DNA of 64,000 nt from positions 8,742,001 through 8,806,000 of the forward strand of contig CM121342.1 in NCBI GenBank assembly GCA_051530055.1, written 5' to 3'. Shown here piece after piece: positions 23,080 to 34,712 of this stretch. Position numbers and translations under genes: made by a program. The notes under the pieces are model-generated. The model was not told where the DNA came from, ran no database searches, and was given only the letters and a program-made list of their open reading frames with translations. Position 1 is the stretch's first letter; every line of letters begins with the position of its first letter. The stretch comes from Neoechinorhynchus agilis (lineage: Eukaryota > Acanthocephala).

Positions 23080-26000
23080 GCTAGGTGGTAACATCGCCTA
23101 TCACTCATTCGATATAACTCTTTGCTTTCAAAGCTTGAGTAATCGAACGTAGCTCAGCATTTCTTAACTTGTAATTTGAGTTTTTTAGGGCTTATTAAAA
23201 ACAACGACATCGATGCAGATATTTTATATGACCGTTCAATGAGTTTAGATCAATGCAAAGGATAACAGGCTAAGTTTTATTTTCTGAACGCACTTTTTTT
23301 CCTGTGATTAACAGATTCTTGGTGGTAACTTCTTCTATCACTGATTTGATACAACTCTTTGCTTCCAAAGCTTGAGTAATCGAACGTAGCTCAGCATTTC
23401 TTAACTTGTAATTTGAGCTTTGTTTAGGGCTTATTAAAAACAAGGACATAGATGCAGATATTTTATATGACCGTGGAATGAGTTTAGATCAATGCAAAGG
23501 ATAACAGGCTAAGTTTTATTTTCTGAACGCATTTTTTTCTTGTCATTAATAGATTCTTGATAGTAACTTCTTCTATCACTGATTCGATATAACTCTTTGC
23601 TTTCAAAGCTTGAGTTTTCGAACGCAGCTCAGCATTTCTTAACTTGTAATTTGAGTTTTTTAGGGCTTATTAAAAACAAGGACTTAGATGCAGATATTTT
23701 ATATGACCGTGGAATGAGTTTAGATCAATGGAAAGGATAGCCGGCTAAGTTTAATTTTCTGAACGCACTTTTTTCCTGTCATTAATTGATTCTTGGTGGT
23801 AACTTCTATCACTGATTCGACATAACTCTTTGCTTTCTAAGTTTGAGTAATCGAACGTAGCTCAGCATTTCTTGACTTGTAATTTCTGCCCTTTTTAGGG
23901 CTTATTAAAAACAAGGACTTAGATGCAGATATTTTATATGACCGTGGAATGAGTTTAGATCAATGAAGGATAACAGGCTAAGTTTATTTTCTGAACGCAC
24001 TTTTTTCCTGTGATTAACAGATTCTTGGTGGTAACTTCTTCTACACAAAAACCCCGCTCAGCATTTCTTAACTTGTAATTTGAGTTTTTTAGGGCTTATT
24101 AAAAACAAGGACTTAGATGCAGATATTTTATATGACCGTGGAATGAGTTTAGATCAATGCAAAGGATAACAGGCTAAGTTTTATTTTCTGAACGCACTTT
24201 TTTCCTGTGATTAACAGATTCTTGGTGGTAACTTCTTCTATCACTGATTTGATATAACTCTTTGCTTTCAAAGCTTGAGTAATCGAACGTAGCTCAGCAT
24301 TTCTTAACTTGTAATTTGAGCTTTTTTTAGGGCTTATTAAAAACAAGGACATAGATGCAGATATTTTATATGACCGTGGAATGAGTTTAGATCAATGCAA
24401 AGGATAACAGGCTAAGTTTAATTTTCTGAACGCACTTTTTTTCCTGTGATTAACAGATTCTTGGTGGTAACTTCTTCTATCACTGATTCGATATAACTCT
24501 TTGCTTTCTAAGCTTGAGTAATCGAACGTAGCTCAGCATTTCTTAACTTGTAATTTTAGCCTTTTTAGGGCTTATTAAAAACAAGGACTTAGATGCAGAT
24601 ATTTTATATGACCGTGGAATGAGTTTAGATCAATGCAAAGGATAACAGGCTAAGTTTAATTTTCTGAACGCACTTTTTTCCTGTCATTAATAGATTCTTG
24701 GTGGTAACTTCTTCTATCACTGATTCGATATAACTCTTTGCTTTCTAAGCTTGAGTAATCGAACGTAGCTCAGCATTTCTTAACTTGTAATTTTAGCCTT
24801 TTTTAGGGCTTATTAAAAACAAGGACTTAGATGCAGATATTTTATATGACCGTGGAATGAGTTTAGATCAATGCAAAGGATTACAGGCTAAGTTTAATTT
24901 TCTGAACGCACTTTTTTCTTGTCATTAATAGATTCTTGGTAGTAACTTCTTCTATCACTGATTCGATATAACTCTTTGCTTTCTAAGCTTGAGTAATCGA
25001 ACGTAGCTCAGCATTTCTTAACTTGTAATTTTAGCCTTTTTTAGGGCTTATTAAAAACAAGGACTTAGATGCAGATATTTTATATGACCGTTGAATGAGT
25101 TTAGATCAATGCAAAGGATAACAGGCTAAGTTTAATTTTCTGAACGCACTTTTTTCCTGTGATTAACAGATTCTTGGTGGTAACTTCTTCTATCACTGAT
25201 TTGATATAACTCTTTGCTTTCTAAGCTTGAGTAATCGAACGCTGCTCAGCATTTCTTAACTTGTAATTTGAGCTTTTTTTAGGGCTTATCCAAAAACAAC
25301 GACATAGATGCAGATATTTTATATGACCGTGGAATGAGTTTAGATCAATGCAAAGGATTACAGGCTACGTTTGATTTTCTGAACGCACTTTTTTTCCTGT
25401 CATTAATAGATTCTTGGTGGTAACTTCTTCTATTACTGATTTGATATAACTCTTTGCTTTCAAAGCTTGAGTAATCGAACGTTGCTCAGCATTTCTTAAC
25501 TTGTAATTTCAGCCTTTTTTAGGGCTTATTTAAAACAAGGACTTAGATGCAGATATTTTATATGACCGTGGAATGAGTTTAGATCAATGCAAAGGATTAC
25601 AGGCTAAGTTTGATTTTCTGAACGCACTTTTTTTCCTGTCATTAATAGATTCTTGGTGGTAACTTCTTCTATTACTGATTTGATATAACTCTTTGCTTTC
25701 AAAGCTTGAGTAATCGAACGTAGCTCAGCATTCTTAATTCAAAGCTTGAGTAATCGAACGTAGCTCAGCATTTCTTAACTTGTAATTTGAGCTTTTTTTA
25801 GGGCTTATTAAAAACAAGGACTTAGATGCAGATATTTTATATGACCGTGGAATGAGTTTAGATCAATGAATAGGATAACAGGCTAAGTTTAAATTTCTGA
25901 ACGCACTTTTTTTCCTGTGATTAACAGATTCTTGGTGGTAACTTCTTCTATCACTGATTCGATATAACTCTTTGCTTTCACAGTTTGAGTAATCGAACGT

Positions 26001-26229
26001 AGCTCAGCATTTCTTAACTTGTAATTTCAGCCTTTTTTAGGCCTTATCCAAAAACAACGACATATATGCAGATATTTTATATGACCGTTGAATGAGTTTA
26101 GATCAATGCAAAGGATTACAGGCTAAGTTTTAGTTTCTGAACGCACTTTTTTTCCTGTCATCAATAGATTCTTGGTGGTAACTTCTTCTATCACTGATTC
26201 GATATAACTCTTTGCTTTCAAAGCTTGAG
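23080..26229 (+). repeat. 238-bp tandem satellite array
   Basis: Thirteen units with a period of about 238 bases, tracked by the invariant string CAGATATTTTATATGACCGT, whose copies start near 23216, 23455, 23691, 23926, 24120, 24358, 24596, 24834, 25072, 25311, 25550, 25829 and 26069. One unit (23.93-24.12 kb) is about 44 bases short and one (25.55-25.83 kb) has an extra 41-base partial duplication at about 25738. The array stops in mid-unit at 26229, exactly where LINE sequence starts. Confidence 0.97.
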
Positions 26230-27830
26230 TGTCCTGTCGGTTTCTCTCTTGCCGTCAACCGGATCGCTCATTCGCTCCAATCCATGTTTAATGCTTGGTA
26301 TTTGGACGATGCAACACTCGGTGGGTCTCCCTCCGTGGTGTTGCGAGATTTGGAGGTCGTCATGAGGGAAGCTGCCAAGCTCGGTGTTGAGCTTAATACC
26401 TCGAAATGTGAGCTGTTTGTGATGAATGCAGAAAACGCCGCTAGTCAAACTGAGATCCTCAACAACTTTACGCAGCTAGCACCTAACATCAAAATAATTT
26501 CGCGTGCTCAACTGTCTCTTTTGGGTAGCTGCGTTTTTAATGAAAATATACCTCAAGGGATCCTCCAAATAGCGCCGAGAGACGAATTGCTCTGCGAGCG
26601 TACGAAGGAACTTCCATCCCATCAGGCATTATTTTTAATAAAGAGTGCCCTGTTCCTTCCGAAGTTGCGTACAGCGCCGTTCTTCAAACATCGACACTCC
26701 TTGAGGGGGTTTAAATATCCAACTGTCGGATGAGGCATGGAGACAAGCTTCCTTGCCTGTATCTTCCGGCAGTTTGGGTATTCGAAAAACAGCCGATGTT
26801 GCAATTAAGGCCTTTTTAGGTTCCTATGAGAGCAGCCGAAAGTTGGTAGCTAAATTGCTCGAAAAAGAGTTTTTACTTGATGAAAATTTTAAAGAGGCGG
26901 TCTTCGAATTTTGTCGCATTACGCAGTGCGATGAAGTTACTTTGAGAGGCAAGAGACAGTCAGTTTGGGGTAAACCTTTAATCACTCGAGTTCATGGCTC
27001 AATGCTTTCCGACGCGCGTGATGAGGTGACCCGAGCTCGATTGTTGGCGGTCTCTTCGAAGGAATCTGGTGCCTGGCTGAACGCCGTTCCGATTCCTTCT
27101 CTCGGAAATTCACTCAGAGACGAAACAGTAAAGATCGGATTGTCCTTACGACTAGGTCTCCCGATTTGTGCCCCACACTACTGTCGTTGTGGGGCCCTTG
27201 TGGATTCTTTGGGTAGACACGGTTTCGTTTGTCGCCAGTCCGGTGGCAGGTATGCTCGCCACGCTGAGATTAACTCGGTTATTAGTCGGGCCTTAAACAC
27301 GATACACGCACCGAATCTGCTCGAACCGAGTCACCTCTGCAGACTCGACGGTCGAAGACCGGATGGGTTAACAGTGTTCCCGTGGCGAGAAGGGAAATCC
27401 CTTCTCTGGGACGCTACTTGTGTGGACACCCTTGCTCTGTCCAATCTAAGACATTCCTCAAGGCGCGAAGGAGGTGCTGCAATTGCTGTAGAGGAACGCA
27501 GGTGCGGGAAGTACGCGGAGCTCTTGAGAGCGCATCACTTCGTCCCTTTCGGCGTTGAGACGCTCGGTGCCTTCGGTGCTGAGGCCAAGAACTTTACGGC
27601 GGATCTTTCAAGGAAGATGAGGATCGCAACCGGAGACCCAAGAGCAGGAACGTTCTTCCTGCAAAACATAGGTCTCGCGATCCAGCGCGGCAACGCTGCA
27701 AGTGTCCTTGCGACGGTTCGGAGTGGTGAAGAGATGGATCTGGGAGGCTCGTAGATACATGAGACTTGATTTGCTGTGAGCTTAGTTTTTGCATGAATTA
27801 AATCTGACTAAGGAAAAAAAGTTAAAGGCA
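26230..27830 (+). mobile_element. LINE with restriction-like endonuclease (R2/NeSL/Hero-like), 5'-truncated
   Basis: Begins inside RT motif 4 (a GFSLAVN segment) and continues through the catalytic NAWYLDDATLGG (YLDD) and the thumb. One frame change near 26.71 kb separates the frame 26230-26733 from 26753-27754. The C-terminal part has a CxC...HxxxxC zinc motif (CRCGALVDSLGRHGFVC), RHAEIN, and a PD-(D/E)xK-type nuclease core RRPDGLTVFPW...LLWDATCVD. This is a family of non-LTR elements with a C-terminal restriction-like endonuclease, which in R2 relatives nicks a specific target. A short 3' tail follows to about 27830. The 5' truncation is the normal outcome of target-primed reverse transcription. 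Confidence 0.85.
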
Positions 27831-29749
27831 ATTTTATTTCTGTGGTGATACTTTTTGTTTAATTTTCCACCAGATTGAAAAACCTTCCACAATTTTTACT
27901 ATGATCTCATGTAGATTTTGATTTCAGAATCACGTATTGCATTTATTCCCAGTTGTATGCAGACAATCTTTTATGATTGTTCGTATCCCAAAGTTCGAAC
28001 TTACTTTTAAGTAAATTTTCAAGAATTCTGAGAATGCAAATAGTCGTCCGTAGCCTCCTTTCGCCGTTTCCTTTTATTAAGGAAGAGAAAATTGCTGTGT
28101 TCCGATCAAATTTCGAATAAAAGCCGCCAATCCTTTTAATTCAACATCCGAAATCAAATTCGAAATAAATTTTCCATAAGTGGATTTCATACTATATTTT
28201 AGAATGCTACTCACGTTTAGCTTTTAAGCCAACGTTCGTTTTTTTGAAGCTCATTGTTGCAAGCATAAATGGCGAAATGATTATTATGTTTGACCGGAAA
28301 CCCAATTTTTCCAATCAAGCAGCTTTTTCTGAACCTTATGCGAATTGTAGGGAACTTGTTTCTTAACAATACGCTTTAAATTTTTATTTCTATGATTATT
28401 AAGAATGCATTTGCAGAGATATTTGATTGCTCGAATGAAAAGAATTGAAATAGATGTTTTCTATTCTATAAATTAGCTGAGGGATGAATAGGAAGTTTCT
28501 TTTCAGCGTAGATAAATCACATGTAAACGAATCTCTAAAATTATTATCGGTCGATTAAAACATATAGTTCGCTAGACTTTAAATAGGACGAAATATCGTT
28601 AAATCTAACACTTTCTAGGGACGTAGGAAAATGTCATTGTCTAGGCTGATTGACTATTGTTTTGCTCACGAATGCCATTTTTAATTGCTCGATTTTTTCT
28701 GACATTTCTTATTATCTTCGTGGGATTTCTTAAGCACTGATGAAATAAAAGCTCCAATACTGGGCACTTAATCTATTGTCCTTATTTTCTTATGAATTTG
28801 AATTTTTTATAAGATTTAATATAGAATTAAATTGTTGATATTTTGAATGCACTGCATTTGTTCGTTTAAAGATTTTTGTGAATTTGTCTAGATAGAGAAC
28901 TATTTGCCGCATTCTTCAGAAACTCACGGCTGATTGGAATCATTGGAGAATTTCATTTTTGAACCTTTTTAAATGCAAATTTACATATTCAAAGACTTTC
29001 AAGATGGATCGCTATATTCTTAGTAAAATAAAGTGAGAGCGTTTTATATTCTTGAGAATTGATTTCTGTTTTTTGCTATGGACAAGAAGATGTACACTTA
29101 AAATCAAAAGACTTTCAAGATCCATTTGACTGAGACTGAATTAACTAAGGAATTTTCTGAATTGTCAAATGCGCAATTTTTTTAAGTAAGATCGCAACAT
29201 TTGCTTCCTTTTCACTTTCTTTAACTTTCTAGACCTAAGCAAATAGGAGAATTTCAACTCAACTGTCACAAAAATTCTTTTGCTCAAAGAACTCTAAAAA
29301 TCGATTTATTGCAGCAGAAGATGTACATTTTTCAAATAAATATTCTTAAGTCCGCCCATTCAATTCACGAAAATCGTACTTGATTGGCACCACATCGGTG
29401 AGATTGCAAAATAATATCCATGAACGTTCTCTTGATTTATTTGATAAAAAAATCAAACAGTTTTGTTTGCGCAAGAATGTTTAAAACATGGATCTTCAAA
29501 TGTTTCAATGAGTAAATAAAGGAATTTATATACAAATAAAAATACGCAAATATAAAGACTTGCTTCTTTGTTATCTATTTTAATTTAAACAATGTGTAGT
29601 TTCCAATATTTGTAGCTTTATCGGAATGGTAAGAATAGGCGATATTCCATCTTTATACAAAAATCATCGCTTAACTCGATCATCATACGAAACAACTCAA
29701 CGATCTAGAAAGTGAATGCAAATGGAAATAGCCTACGAGAATCGTCTTT
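27831..29749. other. AT-rich DNA, nothing recognised
   Basis: About 1.9 kb without long frames, tandem repeats or RNA motifs that I can see. Confidence 0.5.
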
Positions 29750-29827
29750 ATGTTACTAAAACGATGTAGGAATTCCTTCATCGCGATATCTTTGCAATGC
29801 GAATCGGTTTTTTATAGACAAAATATT

Positions 29828-31342
29828 ATGGATTTGGGAGGACGTCCACACGACGAATCTCCGACATGCACAGAAGAGGATTTATACACCAAATCTAGCA
29901 ATCTCTCTCAATACTATAAATCAGTGCTGGATTTATTTAATCAAGTGGTTAATCAGTCGGGGCATTTTCGGACGAATCGACGAGCAACGCGACCAGAAAT
30001 GAGACATACAACAACCGGCTACTTTGAACCACGGCAACAATTAAGCAACCAAATGCAGGTGAACGCTACACAATCGGACCACGAGATAAATCGTCTTGAA
30101 TCAATTGGCCAATTTAATCAATTTGAGCAGGACGGCCCAATGTTCGAATATCAACGAAACGAACAAGGCATGCACTGCTATCACCCAACGAATCAACGGA
30201 ATCCGATCGACGAATCAAATCGATATGAAAGTTCGTTTTATTACAATCAAACCGAACCGATCGGTCGACCCACTCAATTGGAGCCGACATTTACAACAAA
30301 CCAACCTCAAAGGTCGAACCATGTCTGGCAATCGAAGAATATACTGAATCCAATGCTCCAAAATCAGCGATTATATCAAACAAGACAGCCGAATCGCTAC
30401 AACCCAATGAGTCAACAGCATCCGATCCATCAATTTAATCAATATGAAGCGCCCTTCCCACCTAATCAGTCCCAACCACTCAGCCAACCAAATATGTCGA
30501 TGTACATTGATCAGCCGATTGATTTCACCAATCAATTTCAACAACTCCAACCTGTAGGTGTACTCGACGGTCAAAGAAATGTACAGCAACAAACACCGTT
30601 TTTTAATCAAGAAATTTTCCAACCGCTAAAAGTTGAACCAAACTTTTCCGAACATAGCGGTAATCATTTCCAAGAATCGGCGATAAGATTAACAAATTCA
30701 AATGCTGTATTTAATCAATCTCAGGCCCAAGATCCGGTCTACATGGAACCAACTCTTCAACCAAATAATATTTCGAATGACGAAGGTAATATATTAAGAC
30801 AAAAAATCCGGTCAAACGCTCTTATAGAAATTCTGGGAATGACCAGAGCACAGACTGAGCAAGAACTGGGTTCTATGATTCCAACGATAAAGATTTTCTT
30901 AAGAGAAGTGCGGAAGCAATATGCTCATTGTAAGTTTTTATCCGTCGTAAAATATCTTCTCAAACATTTATCAGGTAAAGACCGAAGAATGTTTTACAAA
31001 TCGATAGTCATCGTAAAAGAATTTCAACGTGGACGACCGCTGAGAGCCATTACGCTTAAAAAAGCTATCGATTTTGTCGAAAAAACATTGATGCCAATCA
31101 TGGCGTCTCAGTGGATTCCATTGCAATCAAGGAGAACAAATCCAACTCAACTGCAATCGGCATATTCGTCTCTTTTCGATAAGGTGGAGCGCGGAGAAGC
31201 TGTCATCGAAATCCATAAAGGCAATGAAGAAGCAGCAGAAATGCGGATTGCTGAGAATCCTGAGCGTGCAAGTGAATTGAACGCAATCAATAGAAAGCGT
31301 CATTGTGAAGCTTTGGAGAATCTGAAAAGAAAAACAAGATGA
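29828..31342 (+). CDS. Asn/Gln-rich orphan protein, intronless
   Basis: ATG 29828 opens a 504-aa frame; the same frame is open for 26 more residues upstream from ATG 29750. Residues about 30-330 are strongly enriched in Asn, Gln, Tyr and Pro with irregular NQ, FNQ and PNQ motifs, resembling prion-like or intrinsically disordered regions. Residues about 335-450 are different: a compact, helical, charged domain (FLREVRKQYAHCKFL, KDRRMFYKSIVIVKEF, TLKKAIDFVEKTLMP) that could be a folded DNA- or protein-binding unit. The C-terminus is charged. An AATAAA lies near 31673. I know no family for it. It may be a host gene, or a transposon-encoded protein, since intronless ORFs in this repeat-rich setting are suspect. 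Confidence 0.6.
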   Translation: MDLGGRPHDESPTCTEEDLYTKSSNLSQYYKSVLDLFNQVVNQSGHFRTNRRATRPEMRHTTTGYFEPRQQLSNQMQVNATQSDHEINRLESIGQFNQFEQDGPMFEYQRNEQGMHCYHPTNQRNPIDESNRYESSFYYNQTEPIGRPTQLEPTFTTNQPQRSNHVWQSKNILNPMLQNQRLYQTRQPNRYNPMSQQHPIHQFNQYEAPFPPNQSQPLSQPNMSMYIDQPIDFTNQFQQLQPVGVLDGQRNVQQQTPFFNQEIFQPLKVEPNFSEHSGNHFQESAIRLTNSNAVFNQSQAQDPVYMEPTLQPNNISNDEGNILRQKIRSNALIEILGMTRAQTEQELGSMIPTIKIFLREVRKQYAHCKFLSVVKYLLKHLSGKDRRMFYKSIVIVKEFQRGRPLRAITLKKAIDFVEKTLMPIMASQWIPLQSRRTNPTQLQSAYSSLFDKVERGEAVIEIHKGNEEAAEMRIAENPERASELNAINRKRHCEALENLKRKTR

Positions 31343-31354
31343 TTAGATTGTAAT

Positions 31355-31609
31355 TTGAGACTCAAAAGATCGAGGAAAACATGCAATGTCATTATTGGAG
31401 GACGCGGTTCGAGTAACAAATTCAAAGCATCGAATAAAAAGGGGAGTTCATCAAGAAGGCAAAGATCCGATGAAGGAAAGGAATCCGGTGATATGAAATC
31501 AGATAGCGATTCAAGCGTCGGCAGCACGAATATTCGATCCGAATCGAAAACGATCCCCGACATCGCTATAAGCGAAATTATTGGTATTATTTTGCAACAT
31601 CTCATTTAG
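31355..31609 (+). CDS. Small Ser/Lys-rich ORF, hypothetical
   Basis: An 84-aa frame beginning 12 bases after the preceding stop, in another frame. It is very rich in Ser, Lys, Arg and Asp (SSSRRQRSDEGKESGD), like a nuclear disordered tail, and ends in a hydrophobic helix. It shares the downstream AATAAA with the 504-aa ORF. It could be a spliced extension of that gene, but no convincing intron is visible. Confidence 0.3.
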   Translation: MRLKRSRKTCNVIIGGRGSSNKFKASNKKGSSSRRQRSDEGKESGDMKSDSDSSVGSTNIRSESKTIPDIAISEIIGIILQHLI

Positions 31610-32989
31610 GCGAAAAAGTGTTGGGCTCAAAATTTTCGTTGCAGCCATGAAAATAAACCAAAGAATTACTGTAATAAAGTGGAAGCACTTTGTGGATAGC
31701 GGCCGAGCAATCTTCTATTTGTAATTATATTCTGTAGTCGTTTAATTAAGCAATAATAATTTTTTAGAAGATAAGTAATTCGCAGCAACGCTCGGCGGAA
31801 AATGAGCATTAGAGAACGTTGCGTGAACATCCAGCGAATTTCTTAGCAGATAAAAACAGTAGTCGGCTAATGTTTCTACGAAGAAATCGGAGAGCTTGCA
31901 ACACAAAATATTCATTATCAACAACAAATATTTGTAGCTAGCAAATATTTACGCAGAACGCGAATAATTGTTAAACAAGTTTTGTGAATTTGCTGCGACA
32001 AATGCCAATTTTCTGATAGCTTTATCCGTTGCGGTTTATGTTTATTTTAGACTCAAAGTTAAATATTTATAAAAAACGACAACCTATTAAGTTACAAAAA
32101 TACTTCTTAATTGTAAAAACGCGTTATCTGAGAAGTTACAATTTCGTCAAATGCACAACGTAGACCAAACCTAAGATTAAAACATCAAAACAACTTTCAA
32201 AACGAAACTTTAAGACACATTAAAATTATTTTCGACGATGAGAGCAATTTCAAAAAAAAACGAAGGAACACATTTAGATCTTGCTGAAGTCGCCGTCAAT
32301 TTCCACCTTATTTAAAAATTACAGCAAATGACATTTAACAAAATCCCATCTTACCGAAGATATTAAATTTTTTCATTGTTTTTGGTTTTCATTCTATCGT
32401 TGCATTTTCAATGGATTCGGTTCTGGCACAGATTAACGTAAATTAAATGGTTGCGTTTTCATTTTGCGCTTCTAATTTAGAAATTTCACCAGCTCTAACA
32501 GCAAGAAAATTGAACATTGAACCTATAGATTCTATAAGCGATTGAGCCAATTTCTCGTTTGTTTTCGAATCGACATTTAAGAGTTAGACAAATCTTTTGT
32601 TTTCTTCTCAAAAAACTTGCATGAAGTCATCGGTAAAAATACCAGCTATTCTCATGTCTCAATTTAACCGAACAAAAACAATTCGTCTCTATAGTTCCTT
32701 TTTCGTCGTCTATTAGAACTGTTTTTTTGAACCTTTGAACACGTTTCCTCAACTCTTTCTCTATTTTTTCATTGTATCAGTAACTTCCTTTAAATGTACT
32801 TTTCTTTATCTATTAATTTGTGGTCCCTGATCTCGATCTTATTTTTTCATTATATTCCGGAAAAAATGAAAGACGCTCCATTCTTTTAAAATTCACACTA
32901 TCATTCTACGCGACTTTAGTCGCAGATGAGAATTTAATTCTAAGAATTTGTTTATGAAATCTGCAAATCATCTTCGATTAAGACTTCTT
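31610..32989. other. AT-rich DNA with a ~100-bp dispersed repeat
   Basis: Apart from the poly(A) signal near 31673 and the second copy of the 100-bp repeat at 31876-31975, I recognise nothing in this stretch. Confidence 0.5.
31876..31975 (+). repeat. Dispersed ~100-bp repeat, copy 2
   Basis: Matches 22976-23075 in the same orientation, with small indels, including the TATTTGTAGCTAGCAAATAT core. Confidence 0.7.
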
Positions 32990-34712
32990 TTTAAGTCATC
33001 TTCTCTGAGTAACAAAATCCGCAGAAGTTTAGACCATGAGTGTATTCTTCGATCGATATTGATAGCTTCGAGCATTTATTCAATTTGTTTATCGGTGAAA
33101 GGATCACAGCACAGCAACCTTCTTGGAAGCTTCCCTTGGATCGCAGTTATATTGCTAAGTTGTTCAGGTTCGGAGGATGCAATGTAGATGTTAGTTGAAT
33201 TATTGTTCAGTTCTTAACGCGGTTAATAACTTTTTATTAAAAACGTTAATAACCTCGACGCGTTCATCATCAGTTTGTAGGCTCGAAACGTTTTTAATAA
33301 AAAAATTTACCTGCTGAAGAAGTGAACAATAATTCTAATATTTTATCCCGGTACATCCTCACGTATTGACATGTAGATGTGAGTTCCCAATAGCAAAATA
33401 TCATGGGAAGTTTGCATTCTTTGATTCATCAGAACGATTTTTTTATACTTTTCTAATATGCGAGACAAATCTACTGTATTAACATTATCATTTATAATTT
33501 GCGGAGATAGTTTGCCAGTTTAGGGATCCTTCGATTCTGCTCGATTAACGATTGTTCGTTTCCCAAGATCCTCGTAATATCTTTTAAATGCTTCAATATA
33601 ATTCGAATTAAAATTTCTTGCATCTTCTCTCAAAACGTAAAACATGCGAGGCGATTGAACGCTTACCACTCACACTAAAGTTTTATGAAAAAAAACAAAT
33701 TGCATTGGAACATTGTGGATAAAGATGGTTAGTCGAAGTTTGTCATCATTTTCTTTGATAAGATCGCCACGTTCTCAATTCTCAATAGTAGCAAATTCTT
33801 GACTATATTGATTTGTGGTCATTGTGTTCAATGAATGCACGGATCGATAAACCATCGGATTTCCCAAAGTAGCTGAAAGCATCGATCTTAAAATTGCATG
33901 CTTATTGATTGATTTTCGATGGATCTCAGGGCTGAATCTCAAACAGATTCAAGCATGTAAACCCCGAAACATCTCAAATATTACGTAGCGAAATAATCTG
34001 TTTACTAAAATCGATTTCACCTTCTTAAGCTAAATCGCCAAGAGTTTGTTCTATAGATGCGCGCTGGTCCCTTCCGGATACATTTAGTCGTACTTTAACA
34101 ATAGAATTTTGTTCTCGATGAACGATTAAGTGAACATCTTCATGCGACACAATTTGACCATTTGTCTAGAAAAACAATTTTCTTAATATTCTCACTTTAT
34201 TGGTCAGAATTATCCCCTATTGCTTCTATAATTCGTTTTGGTCTGCGCCGGACAAGTTTAGTGGAACTTTAACAGTCAAATTTCGTTCAGGCTCAAAAAT
34301 TGACAGGGCGTTTAAATTTTGCTTCGGCGCATTTTGTACATCTTCTTGAAGAACAACTTCCTTAATAGAAGTGTTCGCAATTGATCGCAATCAATTATCC
34401 GCAATTGATTGAATCAGTTTGCCTACTTTTGAACGACTTGATTAGTTCTTTGCGAATACAGTTGGCGGATAATCAACGATGCAATCTTCATCAACTTCTA
34501 ACTTTTGAGTAGATTCAACTTGTTCATTCAATTTATTAGTTTATTATGTTTCGATGCCAATCGTGCATATTCTTGCTAAGCAATTTGCTTTTCTTAAGTT
34601 TCGAAAAATTGAATGCTTTTAGAAGCCAATTTTTCTGAAAATAACACTTCAACGACGGAATGTTTAATAGATCCCACAATATTTTTTAAAATTCAATTTC
34701 TCCATTTGATTA
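32990..34712 (-). mobile_element. Element X, left part (unclassified repeat, fossil)
   Basis: Repeated DNA. 33000-33140 recurs inverted at 42719-42860, and 34140-34712 recurs inverted at 62995-63565 and, in part, at 37218-37480. The minus strand has broken coding-like stretches. A notable one near 34140-34320 shows two related segments (LTVKVPLNLSG and IVKVRLNVSG), suggesting an ancient internal duplication. I cannot assign a family. It looks broken, with many breaks. The 34712 end is cut by the LINE that follows. Confidence 0.6.
33197..33342. repeat. Foldback (inverted-repeat) element of ~145 bp
   Basis: Arms of about 50 bases. The inner 17 bases TTTTTATTAAAAACGTT (33231-33247) recur perfectly inverted at 33287-33303, and the outer ends GAATTATTGTTCA recur inverted near 33328-33340. 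The loop is about 40 bases. This looks like a MITE-type foldback, although no clear target duplication is visible. Confidence 0.7.
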
